The notes below the pieces were generated by a model that was not told the origin of the DNA, ran no database searches, and saw nothing but the letters and a program-made list of their open reading frames with translations. Below are positions 28,419 to 37,130 of a stretch of 64,000 nucleotides of DNA, in pieces. A program made the position numbers and the translations under genes. The stretch spans positions 1,736,001 through 1,800,000 of the forward strand of contig OY764867.1 in assembly GCA_963668535.1 (NCBI GenBank), given 5' to 3'. This stretch comes from F22 sp963668535. GTDB lineage: Bacteria > Bacteroidota > Bacteroidia > Bacteroidales > Bacteroidaceae. The stretch's first letter is position 1. Each line of letters starts with the position of its first letter.

Positions 28419-29618
28419 TTAGTCAGGAAGCCCGTATTTGTCAACAACAAAGTCAATATCCTTATCTCCACGTCCACTTAGATTAACTAAGATAGAAGTA
28501 CGTGGCTCTCGTTGAGCTAGTTTGATGGCATATGCTACTGCATGTGCACTTTCCAATGCTGGAATGATACCTTCTAGTCGACTGAGTTCGTAGAACGCGT
28601 CAATACATTCTTGATCATTGATAGGTTCGTAACAAACCCTATCCATATCTTTTAGCATACTATGCTCAGGTCCTACGCCAGGATAATCCAAGCCAGATGC
28701 AACTGAGTATACAGGCGCAGGCTCACCTTTTTGATCTTGCAGTAAGTAACATTTGAAACCGTGTATAGTACCTGGTTGACCTAATGTGGCAGTCGCAGCA
28801 TGTTCACCAAGGTTTAGTGATAATCCACCGGGCTCTACACCATATAGTTTACAAGGGTCATCCAAGAAGGCACTAAACATACCAATGGCATTACTACCTC
28901 CACCTACACAAGCAACAACGCTATCAGGAAGTTCACCAGTCATGTCAAAAAATTGTTCTTTAGCTTCAATACCTACAACACGCTGAAAATCACGAACCAT
29001 CATAGGGAATGGGTGAGGACCAACAACAGAACCAATACAGTATATTGAGTTGATAGGATCTTTTAAATAAGCCTCAAAAGCAGAATCAACAGCTTCCTTA
29101 AGGGTCTTAAGGCCGTGAGATACAGGAACAACTTTGGCTCCTAGAATTTGCATGCGTACTACGTTGGGGTGTTCTTTGGCTATATCTACTTCGCCCATGT
29201 GAATCTCACACTCAAGACCAAAATAGGCTGCTGCAGTAGCTAATGCTACACCGTGCTGACCTGCTCCCGTTTCAGCGATAAGCTTCTTCTTACCCATATA
29301 CTTGGCAAGGAGTGCTTCCCCCATGCAGTGATTAAGCTTGTGGGCTCCAGAGTGATTTAAATCTTCACGTTTTAAGTAGATACGACCTCCGTATTTTTCA
29401 CTTAAACGGTTACAATAATACACTGGAGTAGGGCGTCCTTGATAGTGCTTGCGTATACTACGCAATTCGCTAATAAATTTATGTGATTTACTGATGGAAT
29501 AATAAGCTGCTGTTATCTTATCCATTTCTTCTTGCAGTTCTGGTGGAATAAATGATCCACCATACTCTTGGAAGAAGCCCTCTTTATTAGGGTATACTTT
29601 AAAATAATCTTTTTCCAT
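28419..29618 (-). CDS. trpB: tryptophan synthase beta chain, stand-alone
   Basis: A 399-residue PLP enzyme joining indole and serine. The PLP lysine lies in HSGAHKLNH, the catalytic region in ETGAGQHGVA, the phosphate-binding loop is GGGSNAIG and the C-terminal SGRGDKD is present. Length is normal for TrpB. The segment LNHCMGEALLAK differs from the usual KINN..GQALLA of TrpA-partnered enzymes. No trpA or other trp gene is nearby: the gene is single, between a terminator and its own promoter. It may be a second TrpB that works alone on free indole, or the trpA partner may lie elsewhere; the sequence does not settle it. Confidence 0.9.
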   Translation of the reverse strand: MEKDYFKVYPNKEGFFQEYGGSFIPPELQEEMDKITAAYYSISKSHKFISELRSIRKHYQGRPTPVYYCNRLSEKYGGRIYLKREDLNHSGAHKLNHCMGEALLAKYMGKKKLIAETGAGQHGVALATAAAYFGLECEIHMGEVDIAKEHPNVVRMQILGAKVVPVSHGLKTLKEAVDSAFEAYLKDPINSIYCIGSVVGPHPFPMMVRDFQRVVGIEAKEQFFDMTGELPDSVVACVGGGSNAIGMFSAFLDDPCKLYGVEPGGLSLNLGEHAATATLGQPGTIHGFKCYLLQDQKGEPAPVYSVASGLDYPGVGPEHSMLKDMDRVCYEPINDQECIDAFYELSRLEGIIPALESAHAVAYAIKLAQREPRTSILVNLSGRGDKDIDFVVDKYGLPD

Positions 29619-29655
29619 GGTTTTCTAATAGTATTGTTGAGTACATTTATACTTA

Positions 29656-29686
29656 CAAATGTACTGAAAAAATGCGAGTCAGCAAA
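29656..29686 (-). promoter_or_regulatory. promoter of trpB
   Basis: On the minus strand TTTG (29686-29683), 19 bases, then TACATTTG (29663-29656), 38 bases before the start. No leader peptide with Trp codons is seen. Confidence 0.72.
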
Positions 29687-29694
29687 TAATTTTC

Positions 29695-29702
29695 TATCTT
29701 TG
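29695..29702 (+). promoter_or_regulatory. promoter -7 box of the GT4 gene
   Basis: TATCTTTG, 77 bases before the start at 29779. It is back to back with the trpB promoter, whose -33 element is nine bases away. Confidence 0.65.
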
Positions 29703-29778
29703 CATGGTATTATATATGAAAGGTGTCAGTATTGGATTGAAATGCCCTTTCATTTTTTTGATATTGAAAGAGAAATAA

Positions 29779-31032
29779 ATGAATATACAATTGAAGTCTT
29801 CTTCCAATACCGGCAATATATCATATGATCAGCCGTTAATCGGACAATTTAACGATGTGTTTCCTCCTATCATGGATGGTGTCTCTGTCTGTGTGCACAA
29901 CTATGCACATTGGCTCCATGAGTTGATGGGGGCTGTTAAAGTAATCACACCTCAAGCACCAAAACATATCTATCAGGAGAAATATGAAATACTTCCTTAT
30001 GCTTCCTTGCCTATACCAGGTAGAGCACCGTATCGCTTGGGCATGCCAGCATGCTCTCCTGGTTACCGTAATCGTTTGATGCAATATGATTTTGGATTAG
30101 TGCACGCACATTGTCCTTTTTCGTCTGGTAAATTGGGCATGGAAGTGTCACGTCGTCAAGGCATTCCTTTGGTGGCAACTTTTCATTCTAAATATAGAGA
30201 TGATTTTGAAGAAAGTATTCCCGAATGGTTACGTCCTCTAGGACTGAAAGAGGCTTTAATAGATAGGCTATTGAAACAAGTTGTTGATTTTTATGAAAAT
30301 GTCGATGAAGTATGGGTTGCGCAACCAGCAGTGGCGGATGTCTTGAGAGATTACGGATACAAAGGCCCTATTGAGGTTGTTCCTCATGGCAATGATTTTG
30401 CAATTGATGAGTTACAGTATGAATCATACAGACTGAAAGTTCGAAGTAACTTAGGGCTACAAAGCGATGAACATGTATTACTGTATGTCGGTCAGCATAT
30501 CAATCAGAAGAATTTACCTTTTTTGATTGACTCTTTACGGTATGTACAAGGCAAATTTAAAATGTTTTTTATTGGTCGTGGAGATGCCGAACAAGCTTTG
30601 AAAGCAGCTGTTGAGACATACCATTTACAAGATAAGGTGACTTTTGTGGGGCCAATATATGAACGTGAGGTATTAAAACAATATTATGCAGCGGCTGATC
30701 TTTTTCTCTTCCCGTCAAAATACGACACATTGGGCTTAGTGATTTATGAAGCTGCTGCCTTGCACACACCTGCCTTGTTGCTTCAAGGATCGACATCATC
30801 TCATTTAGTTCAAGATAATATAGATGGTTTTTTGGCGCCTGATAATAAAGAAGCCTTTGCCAGCTGTATCAATATATTATTTAGTAATCCTCAAAAAATG
30901 AGTGAGGCAGGATTGTCTGCATCACGAAATATGGCCCATTCTTGGCGGGAAGTCGTCGAGGAGGTCATCGACAGATATAATGCTTTAATTTACCGACAAT
31001 GCAAACAAGCTCACCAGATAAAAAGAAGATAA
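29779..31032 (+). CDS. GT4 family glycosyltransferase
   Basis: A 417-residue cytoplasmic or membrane-associated GT-B enzyme. The N-terminal domain shows FNDVFPPIMDGVSVCVHNYAHWL (the nucleotide-sugar GT4 start) and VHAHCPFSSG...TFHSKY. The C-terminal domain shows LLYVGQHINQKNLPFLIDSL and the donor-binding PSKYDTLGLVIYEAAAL with its conserved EX7E-like pattern. The closest general type is the glycolipid glucosyl- or mannosyl-transferases acting on diacylglycerol or phosphatidylinositol. The 3' end overlaps the next gene's longest ORF by 34 bases, so the two probably act together, for example a glycolipid and its membrane handling. Confidence 0.85.
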   Translation: MNIQLKSSSNTGNISYDQPLIGQFNDVFPPIMDGVSVCVHNYAHWLHELMGAVKVITPQAPKHIYQEKYEILPYASLPIPGRAPYRLGMPACSPGYRNRLMQYDFGLVHAHCPFSSGKLGMEVSRRQGIPLVATFHSKYRDDFEESIPEWLRPLGLKEALIDRLLKQVVDFYENVDEVWVAQPAVADVLRDYGYKGPIEVVPHGNDFAIDELQYESYRLKVRSNLGLQSDEHVLLYVGQHINQKNLPFLIDSLRYVQGKFKMFFIGRGDAEQALKAAVETYHLQDKVTFVGPIYEREVLKQYYAAADLFLFPSKYDTLGLVIYEAAALHTPALLLQGSTSSHLVQDNIDGFLAPDNKEAFASCINILFSNPQKMSEAGLSASRNMAHSWREVVEEVIDRYNALIYRQCKQAHQIKRR

Positions 31033-32096
31033 ACAAACCAAAAAAAGTGGCGCAAGTAGCTACCGCCAAAGGCATGAATGAGTTTAAAGTGTGGCGATTA
31101 ATGATTCCTATTGTGATAGGGTTAGGAGCTACTGTATGGATGTTTTATCATGAATTTGCTAGCCAGAAAGATTTTCATTTTGAGATGTCTTGGTGGGTTA
31201 CTTTATCTGCAATTGTGGGGCTAATATGCATGGGGATCCGTGATTTGGCGAATATATACCGATTTAGAATGTTGACTCGCCCAGAACATCTCTCTTGGTT
31301 ACAGGCTTTCCGAATAAATTTATTGACTGAATTTTCGAGTGCTGTCACCCCGTCTGCTGTAGGAGGATCAAGTTTAGTTGTTGCTTTTTTTAAAGGCGAG
31401 GGCATTAGTTTGGGTAGAAGCACCGCAGTGATGATGTCGGGATTATTTCTTGATCAATTGTTTTTTGTTGTGACGTGCCCGATAATGCTTTATTGTTTTC
31501 CTCCAGAAGAATTATGGGGAGCATCTTCGTCAATAGGACCTACTGTAGAAGGATTACTAAAGGGCGTTTATTTCTTGCTTTTGGCATGGACTATTGTCTT
31601 GTTTTTAGCTTTATTTGTAGCTCCAGTGCATATACGTAAAATATTGAATTACCTAGCTGTTCATGGACCTTTGAAACGTTTTGGCAAAGGTTTAATAGAG
31701 TTTGGGGATAACCTTGTAGAAAGTAGTCAACAATTGCAGACTAACTCTTTTTGGTTTTGGATAAAAGCTTTTGGCGTTACAGCTATCAACTGGACATCTC
31801 GTTATGCTGTTGTTTGCGCATTGTTGTGGACGTTTGCACCTAATTTTAGCGATCAACTGATTATTTTTGTACGTCAATTAATGTGTTGGATCATTATGAC
31901 TATTTCTCCATCTCCAGGTGGAGCTGGGTTTAGTGAGTATTTGTTTAAGACATATTATACAGATTACGTTTCAGCAGGAGGAGATATTTTAATCTTAGCA
32001 TGTCTATGGCGTATATTGACGTATTATATCTATTTGATTGGAGGATTTATTTTATTACCAGGATGGTTTAAAGATAAAGTCCTTAAGCGTAATTAA
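30999..32096 (+). CDS. lysylphosphatidylglycerol synthase-type flippase-like membrane protein (UPF0104)
   Basis: A 365-residue integral membrane protein with about eight hydrophobic segments. The pattern of NLLTEFSSAVTPSAVGGSSLVVAFF and ISPSPGGAGFSEYLF is typical of the LPG_synthase_TM/YbhN/AglD family, which includes the flippase half of MprF. The 34-base overlap with the glycosyltransferase gene is long; ATG at 31074 (MNEFKVWRLMIP) is a good alternative start that removes it and leaves about 40 fewer polar residues. Its linkage to a GT4 enzyme suggests transport or modification of a glycolipid. Substrate is unknown. Confidence 0.85.
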   Translation: MQTSSPDKKKINKPKKVAQVATAKGMNEFKVWRLMIPIVIGLGATVWMFYHEFASQKDFHFEMSWWVTLSAIVGLICMGIRDLANIYRFRMLTRPEHLSWLQAFRINLLTEFSSAVTPSAVGGSSLVVAFFKGEGISLGRSTAVMMSGLFLDQLFFVVTCPIMLYCFPPEELWGASSSIGPTVEGLLKGVYFLLLAWTIVLFLALFVAPVHIRKILNYLAVHGPLKRFGKGLIEFGDNLVESSQQLQTNSFWFWIKAFGVTAINWTSRYAVVCALLWTFAPNFSDQLIIFVRQLMCWIIMTISPSPGGAGFSEYLFKTYYTDYVSAGGDILILACLWRILTYYIYLIGGFILLPGWFKDKVLKRN

Positions 32097-32122
32097 TGGT
32101 GGATGTTGTTTTGGACTGAAAA

Positions 32123-32154
32123 TTTGGTCGGTTCAAATAAACCCAATACTTTTG
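32123..32154 (+). promoter_or_regulatory. promoter of the NfnAB-type fusion gene
   Basis: TTTG at 32123-32126, 20 bases, then TACTTTTG at 32147-32154; 30 bases before the start. Confidence 0.78.
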
Positions 32155-32183
32155 TAATATCTGAAAATAAATAATTAAAAATC

Positions 32184-34613
32184 ATGTTCAAAATAGTAAG
32201 TAAGACTCAGTTGTCTGAGAAAGTTTTCAAATTTGTGGTCGAAGCACCGCTGATAGCGAAGTCTCGCAAAGCTGGACACTTTGTGATTGTACGCGTTGGT
32301 CAGAAGGGCGAGCGTATTCCTTTAACTATTGCTGAGGCTGATAAAAAACGAGGTACGATTACACTTGTGGTTCAAAAAGTAGGGGTATCTTCTATGCGTC
32401 TATGTGATTTGAATGCAGGGGATATGATCGATGATGTCGTAGGCCCGCTTGGAAAAGCTACGCATATTGAACATTTTGGAACTGTCGTTTGTGCTGGTGG
32501 AGGTGTCGGTATTGCACCCATGTTACCTATTGTACAAGCATTGAAGGCAGCTGGCAATCGTGTCATTACTGTATTAGCTGGGCGTTCAAAAGAGTTGATT
32601 ATACTAGAAGAAGAAATGCGTGCTTCTAGCGACGAAGTGATCATAATGACCGATGATGGTAGTTATGGTGAAAAAGGCCTTGTGACTAATGGGGTTGAAT
32701 GGGTTATCAAACGCGAAAAAGTTGATAAATGCTTTGCTATTGGTCCAGCAATTATGATGAAATTTGTATGTCTGCTTACAAAGAAGTATGAAATACCTAC
32801 TGATGTATCTCTCAATACGATTATGGTTGATGGTACGGGTATGTGTGGAGCTTGTCGTATCACTGTCGGTGGAAAAACACGCTTCGTGTGTGTAGATGGG
32901 CCAGAATTTGACGGACATGCAGTAGATTTTGATGAGATGCTCAAACGTATGGGAGCCTTCAAAGATATAGAACTTGAAGAAGTGCAGAAACTTGAAGATG
33001 CACATGCACGAATGACACAACCTGTTGCAAAAGAAGAGTGCCATTGTCTTGATGCTGACGGTAAACCCAAAAAGGATGAAGAGAAAATAGCTCATGCTTT
33101 ACCAGAATATGCCCCTTGTCAAACAGCTGCTGAATTGGCGCTTTTTTCTGATGAGGAACTCACTAGTCGAGATTCTGCATGGCGTGAATCCCTTCGTAAA
33201 TTGAAGAAGGCTAAAGAACGCACACAACAAGAACGTGCAAAAATGCCAGAACTTGATCCAGAATACCGTAGTCATAGCCGTAAGGAAGAAGTCAATCTAG
33301 GATTGACTGAAAATCAAGCTCTTGTGGAAGCTAGTCGTTGTTTGGATTGCAAGAACCCTACATGTGTGACTGGATGTCCTGTCAGTATTGATATCCCATC
33401 ATTTGTAAAAAATATTGAGCGTGGCGAGTTTTTGGGGGCTGCCCGTGTTTTGAAAATGACAAGCGCCTTGCCAGCTGTTTGTGGTCGCGTATGTCCTCAA
33501 GAAAAACAATGTGAGAGCATGTGTATCCATCTCAAGATGGGTAAGCCAGCAGTGGCTATTGGGCATTTGGAACGTTTTGCAGCTGACTATGAACGTGTTA
33601 GCGGTGAAATGTCTATCCCAGCTGTAGCTGAAAGCAATGGAAAGAAAATTGCTGTTGTTGGATCTGGGCCAGCTGGACTTGCTTTTGCTGGTGATATGGC
33701 TAAATATGGATACGATGTAACTGTCTTTGAAGCATTGCACGAAATCGGTGGGGTATTGAAATATGGAATCCCTGAATTTCGTCTTCCAAATGAGATTGTG
33801 GAGGTGGAAATTCTCAATCTAGAAAAGATGGGTGTGAAGTTTGTAAAAGATACCATTATTGGTAAAACTCTCTCTGTGGAGCAACTACAAGAAGAAGGAT
33901 ATAAAGGTGTGTTTGTCGCATCTGGTGCTGGTTTACCTAATTTCATGGATATTCCAGGTGAAAATGCGATTAATGTGATGTCATCTAATGAGTATTTAAC
34001 TCGTGTCAATCTGATGGATGCAGCAAGTGAGGATTCAGATACTCCAGTTACCTTTGGCCGCCATGTCGCTGTAATTGGTGGAGGAAATACTGCAATGGAT
34101 TCGGTACGTACTGCCAAACGCCTAGGAGCTGAGCGTGCTATGATTATTTATCGTCGTTCGGAAGAAGAAATGCCTGCTCGTCTGGAAGAAGTGAAACATG
34201 CCAAAGAGGAAGGCATTGAATTTTTGAATTTGCACAATCCTATCGAATATCTAGCTGATGATAAAGGACGAGTGAAAGCTGTTCGTTTACAAAAGATGGA
34301 ACTCGGTGAACCAGATGAAAGTGGCCGTCGTAGACCAGTGCCAATAGAAGGAGCTATTGAAACTATAGATATTGATTTGGCTATTGTTAGTATTGGTGTA
34401 TCGCCCAATCCAATTGTGCCTAGTTCGATCAAGGGACTTGAACTTGGACGAAAAGGAACGATCGCTGTAGATGAGCATATGCAGTCATCTATCCCAACAA
34501 TCTATGCTGGAGGTGATATTGTGCGTGGAGGTGCTACAGTCATTTTGGCGATGGGAGATGGACGTCAAGCAGCGGCAGCAATGCATGCGTCTATTAGTGA
34601 ATCGATAAACTAG
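32184..34613 (+). CDS. fused ferredoxin:NADP oxidoreductase subunit / GltD-like protein (NfnAB type)
   Basis: An 809-residue two-part flavoprotein. Residues about 1-275 form an FNR/PyrK-like module with FAD and NAD-binding regions (VCAGGGVGIAPMLP) and a [2Fe-2S] Cys cluster in GMCGACRITVGGKTRFVC. Residues about 330-809 match the GltD/NfnB subunit: two [4Fe-4S] cluster segments (CLDCKNPTCVTGCP; CGRVCPQEKQCESMC), then FAD (VVGSGPAGLAFA) and NADPH (VIGGGNTAMDSV) Rossmann motifs. In many anaerobes the two are separate genes forming the electron-bifurcating NADH/ferredoxin:NADP enzyme; the fusion is typical of Bacteroidales. No gltB large subunit is adjacent, arguing against glutamate synthase. 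Confidence 0.9.
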   Translation: MFKIVSKTQLSEKVFKFVVEAPLIAKSRKAGHFVIVRVGQKGERIPLTIAEADKKRGTITLVVQKVGVSSMRLCDLNAGDMIDDVVGPLGKATHIEHFGTVVCAGGGVGIAPMLPIVQALKAAGNRVITVLAGRSKELIILEEEMRASSDEVIIMTDDGSYGEKGLVTNGVEWVIKREKVDKCFAIGPAIMMKFVCLLTKKYEIPTDVSLNTIMVDGTGMCGACRITVGGKTRFVCVDGPEFDGHAVDFDEMLKRMGAFKDIELEEVQKLEDAHARMTQPVAKEECHCLDADGKPKKDEEKIAHALPEYAPCQTAAELALFSDEELTSRDSAWRESLRKLKKAKERTQQERAKMPELDPEYRSHSRKEEVNLGLTENQALVEASRCLDCKNPTCVTGCPVSIDIPSFVKNIERGEFLGAARVLKMTSALPAVCGRVCPQEKQCESMCIHLKMGKPAVAIGHLERFAADYERVSGEMSIPAVAESNGKKIAVVGSGPAGLAFAGDMAKYGYDVTVFEALHEIGGVLKYGIPEFRLPNEIVEVEILNLEKMGVKFVKDTIIGKTLSVEQLQEEGYKGVFVASGAGLPNFMDIPGENAINVMSSNEYLTRVNLMDAASEDSDTPVTFGRHVAVIGGGNTAMDSVRTAKRLGAERAMIIYRRSEEEMPARLEEVKHAKEEGIEFLNLHNPIEYLADDKGRVKAVRLQKMELGEPDESGRRRPVPIEGAIETIDIDLAIVSIGVSPNPIVPSSIKGLELGRKGTIAVDEHMQSSIPTIYAGGDIVRGGATVILAMGDGRQAAAAMHASISESIN

Positions 34614-34646
34614 TTCAAATACGTAAGTGTATTGATAAAATAAGCG

Positions 34647-34690
34647 AGAGCCACCTATTGGATATATGTCAATAGGTGGCTCTTGTTTTG
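34647..34690 (+). terminator. terminator of the NfnAB-type gene
   Basis: AGAGCCACCTATTG (34647-34660) pairs perfectly with CAATAGGTGGCTCT (34670-34683), followed by TGTTTTG. Confidence 0.88.
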
Positions 34691-34705
34691 AAAGTGTCAT
34701 AAATA

Positions 34706-34737
34706 TTTGCTGGCTTAATTGTATCCTGTTATTTTTG
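34706..34737 (+). promoter_or_regulatory. promoter of the ROK gene
   Basis: TTTG at 34706-34709, 20 bases, then TATTTTTG at 34730-34737; 25 bases before the start. Confidence 0.78.
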
Positions 34738-34762
34738 TGTCACAATTAATGATGAATATGCT

Positions 34763-36007
34763 ATGAACAATATAGATAAAGTAACTAAAAAGGGGACTAG
34801 CCAAAATGGAAATGCTGAGTTTATATATCGAATGAACAAGAGTAAAGTCTTGAAGATATTGCATCAATATGGTCAAATCTCAAGAACTCAGATTGCACAA
34901 TTAACTAGACTTAGTGCTCCGACGGTGACACGTATAATTGATAGTTTGATTCATTCAGAAAAACTTGTCTCTACAGTGGGAAGAGGCGAGTCAAAAGGAG
35001 GGCGTCCTCCTGTGATTCTTGAATTTAAAGGAACCAATCGTTATGTTATTGGACTTGACTGGGGACATACGCATATATTAGGTGTAGTTACAGACTTGCA
35101 TGGCGAGGTCATTAAGCGTATCAATATACATGTTGGAGCTTCAGGTGATTTTACGACAGATATGAAGCAATTAATAGCTTTGATACGTAGATTAATCATA
35201 GAATCGCTTATACCCTCTGATAGTCTTATGGGAATTGGTGTCGCTATTGCTGGATACATTAAAAAAGAGACGAACAAAGTTCAGTTTTCCTCTTGTTTTG
35301 GTTGGGAAGATGTGGATGTAAAACATCCTTTGGAATCTGAATTTGGAGTTCCAGTATTGGTTGACAATATGTCCCAAGTGATGGCCCAAGGCGAACTCTT
35401 GTATGGCATTGGAAAAGATGTCAAGGATTTTGTATTTGTCAATATTGCGCAAGGGATTGGAGCTGGAATTATTATTAATGGGGCTCTTTTTAAAGGGTTT
35501 GACGGATATGCTGGTGAGTTAGGTCATATTCGTGTGTCCAATAAGCAAGCTGGGCATATTTGTTCTTGTGGTAAGACTGATTGTTTGGAGTGTTATGCTT
35601 CGCCCAATGGTATTGTTGAACGAGTTAAAGAATTATTTCTGGATTATCCAGAGTCAGTGTTGCAGACTGTAGATGATATAAATGTGCAAAGCGTCTTCCA
35701 AGCTGCAACATTGGGTGATGATTTAGCAAATGATGTCTTGACTGCTGCTGCTGATGTGTTGGGGATGGCTATTGCTGTACTAACCAATGTGATCAATCCA
35801 GAAGCAGTCGTTATTGGTGGGGGGATAAGTTTTGCTGGACAGGATTTTATAGCACGTACCCGTGAGCAATTTGACAAGAATCAATTGCGCAGTACAGATC
35901 GAAAAATCCCATTAACTGAATCCATTTTGAAGGATCAAGCAGCCGTTTTAGGAGCAGCGTCTTTGATGATCAGTGAGGTGTTGCAGTTGCGTGTAGATGT
36001 TATGTAG
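34763..36007 (+). CDS. ROK family transcriptional regulator (NagC/XylR type)
   Basis: A 414-residue protein. Residues about 20-90 are a winged helix-turn-helix (ILHQYGQISRTQIAQLTRLSAPTVTRIIDSLI). From about 95 on is the ROK sugar-kinase-like fold, with the ATP-loop-like IGLDWGHTHILGVV, GIGAGIIINGALFKGFDGYAGELGHI and the zinc motif HICSCGKTDCLECYA. With both parts present it is a sugar-sensing repressor of the NagC/Mlc/XylR group, not a plain kinase. The ligand and regulon are unknown, and no sugar gene is adjacent. It has its own promoter and faces the tRNA-Tyr gene. Confidence 0.9.
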   Translation: MNNIDKVTKKGTSQNGNAEFIYRMNKSKVLKILHQYGQISRTQIAQLTRLSAPTVTRIIDSLIHSEKLVSTVGRGESKGGRPPVILEFKGTNRYVIGLDWGHTHILGVVTDLHGEVIKRINIHVGASGDFTTDMKQLIALIRRLIIESLIPSDSLMGIGVAIAGYIKKETNKVQFSSCFGWEDVDVKHPLESEFGVPVLVDNMSQVMAQGELLYGIGKDVKDFVFVNIAQGIGAGIIINGALFKGFDGYAGELGHIRVSNKQAGHICSCGKTDCLECYASPNGIVERVKELFLDYPESVLQTVDDINVQSVFQAATLGDDLANDVLTAAADVLGMAIAVLTNVINPEAVVIGGGISFAGQDFIARTREQFDKNQLRSTDRKIPLTESILKDQAAVLGAASLMISEVLQLRVDVM

Positions 36008-36014
36008 GAGATAT

Positions 36015-36045
36015 AAAAAAAGTCTTGATCTGTGAAGATCAAGAC
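36015..36045 (-). terminator. terminator of tRNA-Tyr
   Basis: GTCTTGATC (36022-36030) pairs with GATCAAGAC (36037-36045). On the minus strand it is followed by TTTTTTTATAT. It also lies just past the ROK stop. Confidence 0.85.
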
Positions 36046-36056
36046 ATATCTTAATG

Positions 36057-36139
36057 TGGGCGAAGAAGGATTCGAACCTCCGAAGTCGAAAGACAGCAGA
36101 TTTACAGTCTGCCCCATTTGGCCACTCTGGTATTCGCCC
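36057..36139 (-). tRNA. tRNA-Tyr (GTA)
   Basis: An 83-base cloverleaf on the minus strand: acceptor GGGCGAA with TTCGCCC, anticodon GTA in CTGTAAA, a long variable arm (class II, as expected for Tyr) and T-loop TTCGAAT. No CCA is encoded. Promoter at 36160-36191 and terminator at 36015-36045 make it a single-gene unit. Confidence 0.97.
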
Positions 36140-36159
36140 ATGCTTTTTCAAAAGCGATG

Positions 36160-36191
36160 CAAATATAAGGACTTTGTTATCTACTCGCAAA
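36160..36191 (-). promoter_or_regulatory. promoter of tRNA-Tyr
   Basis: On the minus strand TTTG (36191-36188), 20 bases, then TATATTTG (36167-36160). It is 20 bases upstream of the mature tRNA. Confidence 0.8.
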
Positions 36192-36483
36192 TTTACAAAG
36201 GCTTATTTTGCAAAAATCTTTACTTTTTCTTGTTTACATTATTTCGAACCACTGGCTAAGAATGAAAAAATGTATTTTTCGCACATTTGATGCATTCCTA
36301 AAAGCTTGTGCGAAATATACATACAGAAAGTTTATCTTCATAGTTTAGTAATATTGTCTTATACTGAATAAGGTGAACACTGATGTAAACCTTATTCAGT
36401 ATAAGACAAGGAAAGAAGCCATTGATTAAAGTTTATCTCTTAAAAATCGTAGTACAAGGAAGAGAATGTATTGAAAGCTACAC
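36192..36483. repeat. intergenic region with two long inverted repeats
   Basis: No gene. ATGTATTTTTCGCACA (36270-36285) pairs with 36307-36322 with one mismatch. A second, perfect 21-bp inverted repeat lies at 36354-36374 and 36389-36409 (arms begin TTGTCTTATACTG and end AGTATAAGACAA) with a 14-base loop. The second follows the ribH stop by about 75 bases and may be its terminator, although the U-tract is poor. Confidence 0.75.
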
Positions 36484-36993
36484 TTATAGTTGACGTGCAA
36501 AGTCAACCATCTTAATTGCTGTGATAGCTCCTTCATCTCCCTTGTTGCCAAGACTACCACCCGCTCTGTCTTCTGCTTGTTGCATAGTGTTTGTAGTAAT
36601 CAATGAATAGATTACGGGAATTTCTTGTGTGGCGTTGAGGTGTGCAATCCCCTGCGTAGTACCTTGACATACATAATCAAAGTGAGGAGTGTCTCCACGT
36701 ACAACGCAGCCTATAGCAATAACAGCATCTACTTTATGTCCTTGCCCTGTGTACGATTTTGCTAGTGTGAATTGTTGTGCACCATAAATAAGTTCGAAAC
36801 TACCAGGTACATGCATTACGGTGATGTTTTCTTCTAAACATCCATGACGTTTTAGTGTCTCAATCGCTCCGTCAAGAAGAGCAAAAGTAATGTTTTGGTT
36901 CCAATCAGATACTACAATACCAAAACGCATGTTTTCAGCATTTGGAACTGTTGATGGATCATAGTCGGATAAATTATGATAAGCTGTTGCCAT
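36484..36993 (-). CDS. ribH: 6,7-dimethyl-8-ribityllumazine synthase
   Basis: A 169-residue enzyme of riboflavin synthesis that condenses the pyrimidine and butanone-phosphate precursors and assembles into pentamers or icosahedral shells. Conserved segments: GIVVSDWNQNIT (substrate binding), VPGSFELIYGAQ, AIGCVVRGDTPHFDYVC (catalytic His region with RGDTPHF) and GSLGNKGDEGAITAIKM at the end. Length is normal. The riboflavin synthase gene is 12.5 kb away at 49549, so the pathway is dispersed. The gap to the upstream TPR gene contains a hairpin, so expression is probably separate. Confidence 0.97.
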   Translation of the reverse strand: MATAYHNLSDYDPSTVPNAENMRFGIVVSDWNQNITFALLDGAIETLKRHGCLEENITVMHVPGSFELIYGAQQFTLAKSYTGQGHKVDAVIAIGCVVRGDTPHFDYVCQGTTQGIAHLNATQEIPVIYSLITTNTMQQAEDRAGGSLGNKGDEGAITAIKMVDFARQL

Positions 36994-37042
36994 AACTATA
37001 TGTTTTATAAATGATTATTGTCATTTCCTATCGAAATAGATT

Positions 37043-37086
37043 TCGGGCGTACGACATACATGGAAAGATGTATAGCGCACGCCCGA
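37043..37086. terminator. hairpin between the TPR gene and ribH
   Basis: TCGGGCGT (37043-37050) pairs with ACGCCCGA (37079-37086), with an inner ACATACAT/ATGTAT stem. The T-run (37088-37096) is on the plus-strand side, so its action on the minus-strand transcript is uncertain. Confidence 0.6.
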
Positions 37087-37130
37087 CTATTTTTTTCTAA
37101 AAGTAGGTCCTATAATCAACCTACTTGATA

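Noticed and set aside
29568..29828. Plus-strand ORF across the trpB-GT4 intergenic region
   Set aside because: It overlaps the 5' end of trpB, both divergent promoters and the start of the GT4 gene, and has no recognisable protein pattern.
32372..34117. Several minus-strand ORFs of 90-176 codons inside the NfnAB-type gene
   Set aside because: They are shadow frames of a strongly conserved plus-strand gene and show no family motif.
32184..34613. Glutamate synthase small subunit (gltD) as the sole identity of the fusion
   Set aside because: An FNR/PyrK-like module with a [2Fe-2S] cluster is fused in front and no gltB is adjacent, so an NfnAB-type oxidoreductase is the better reading.
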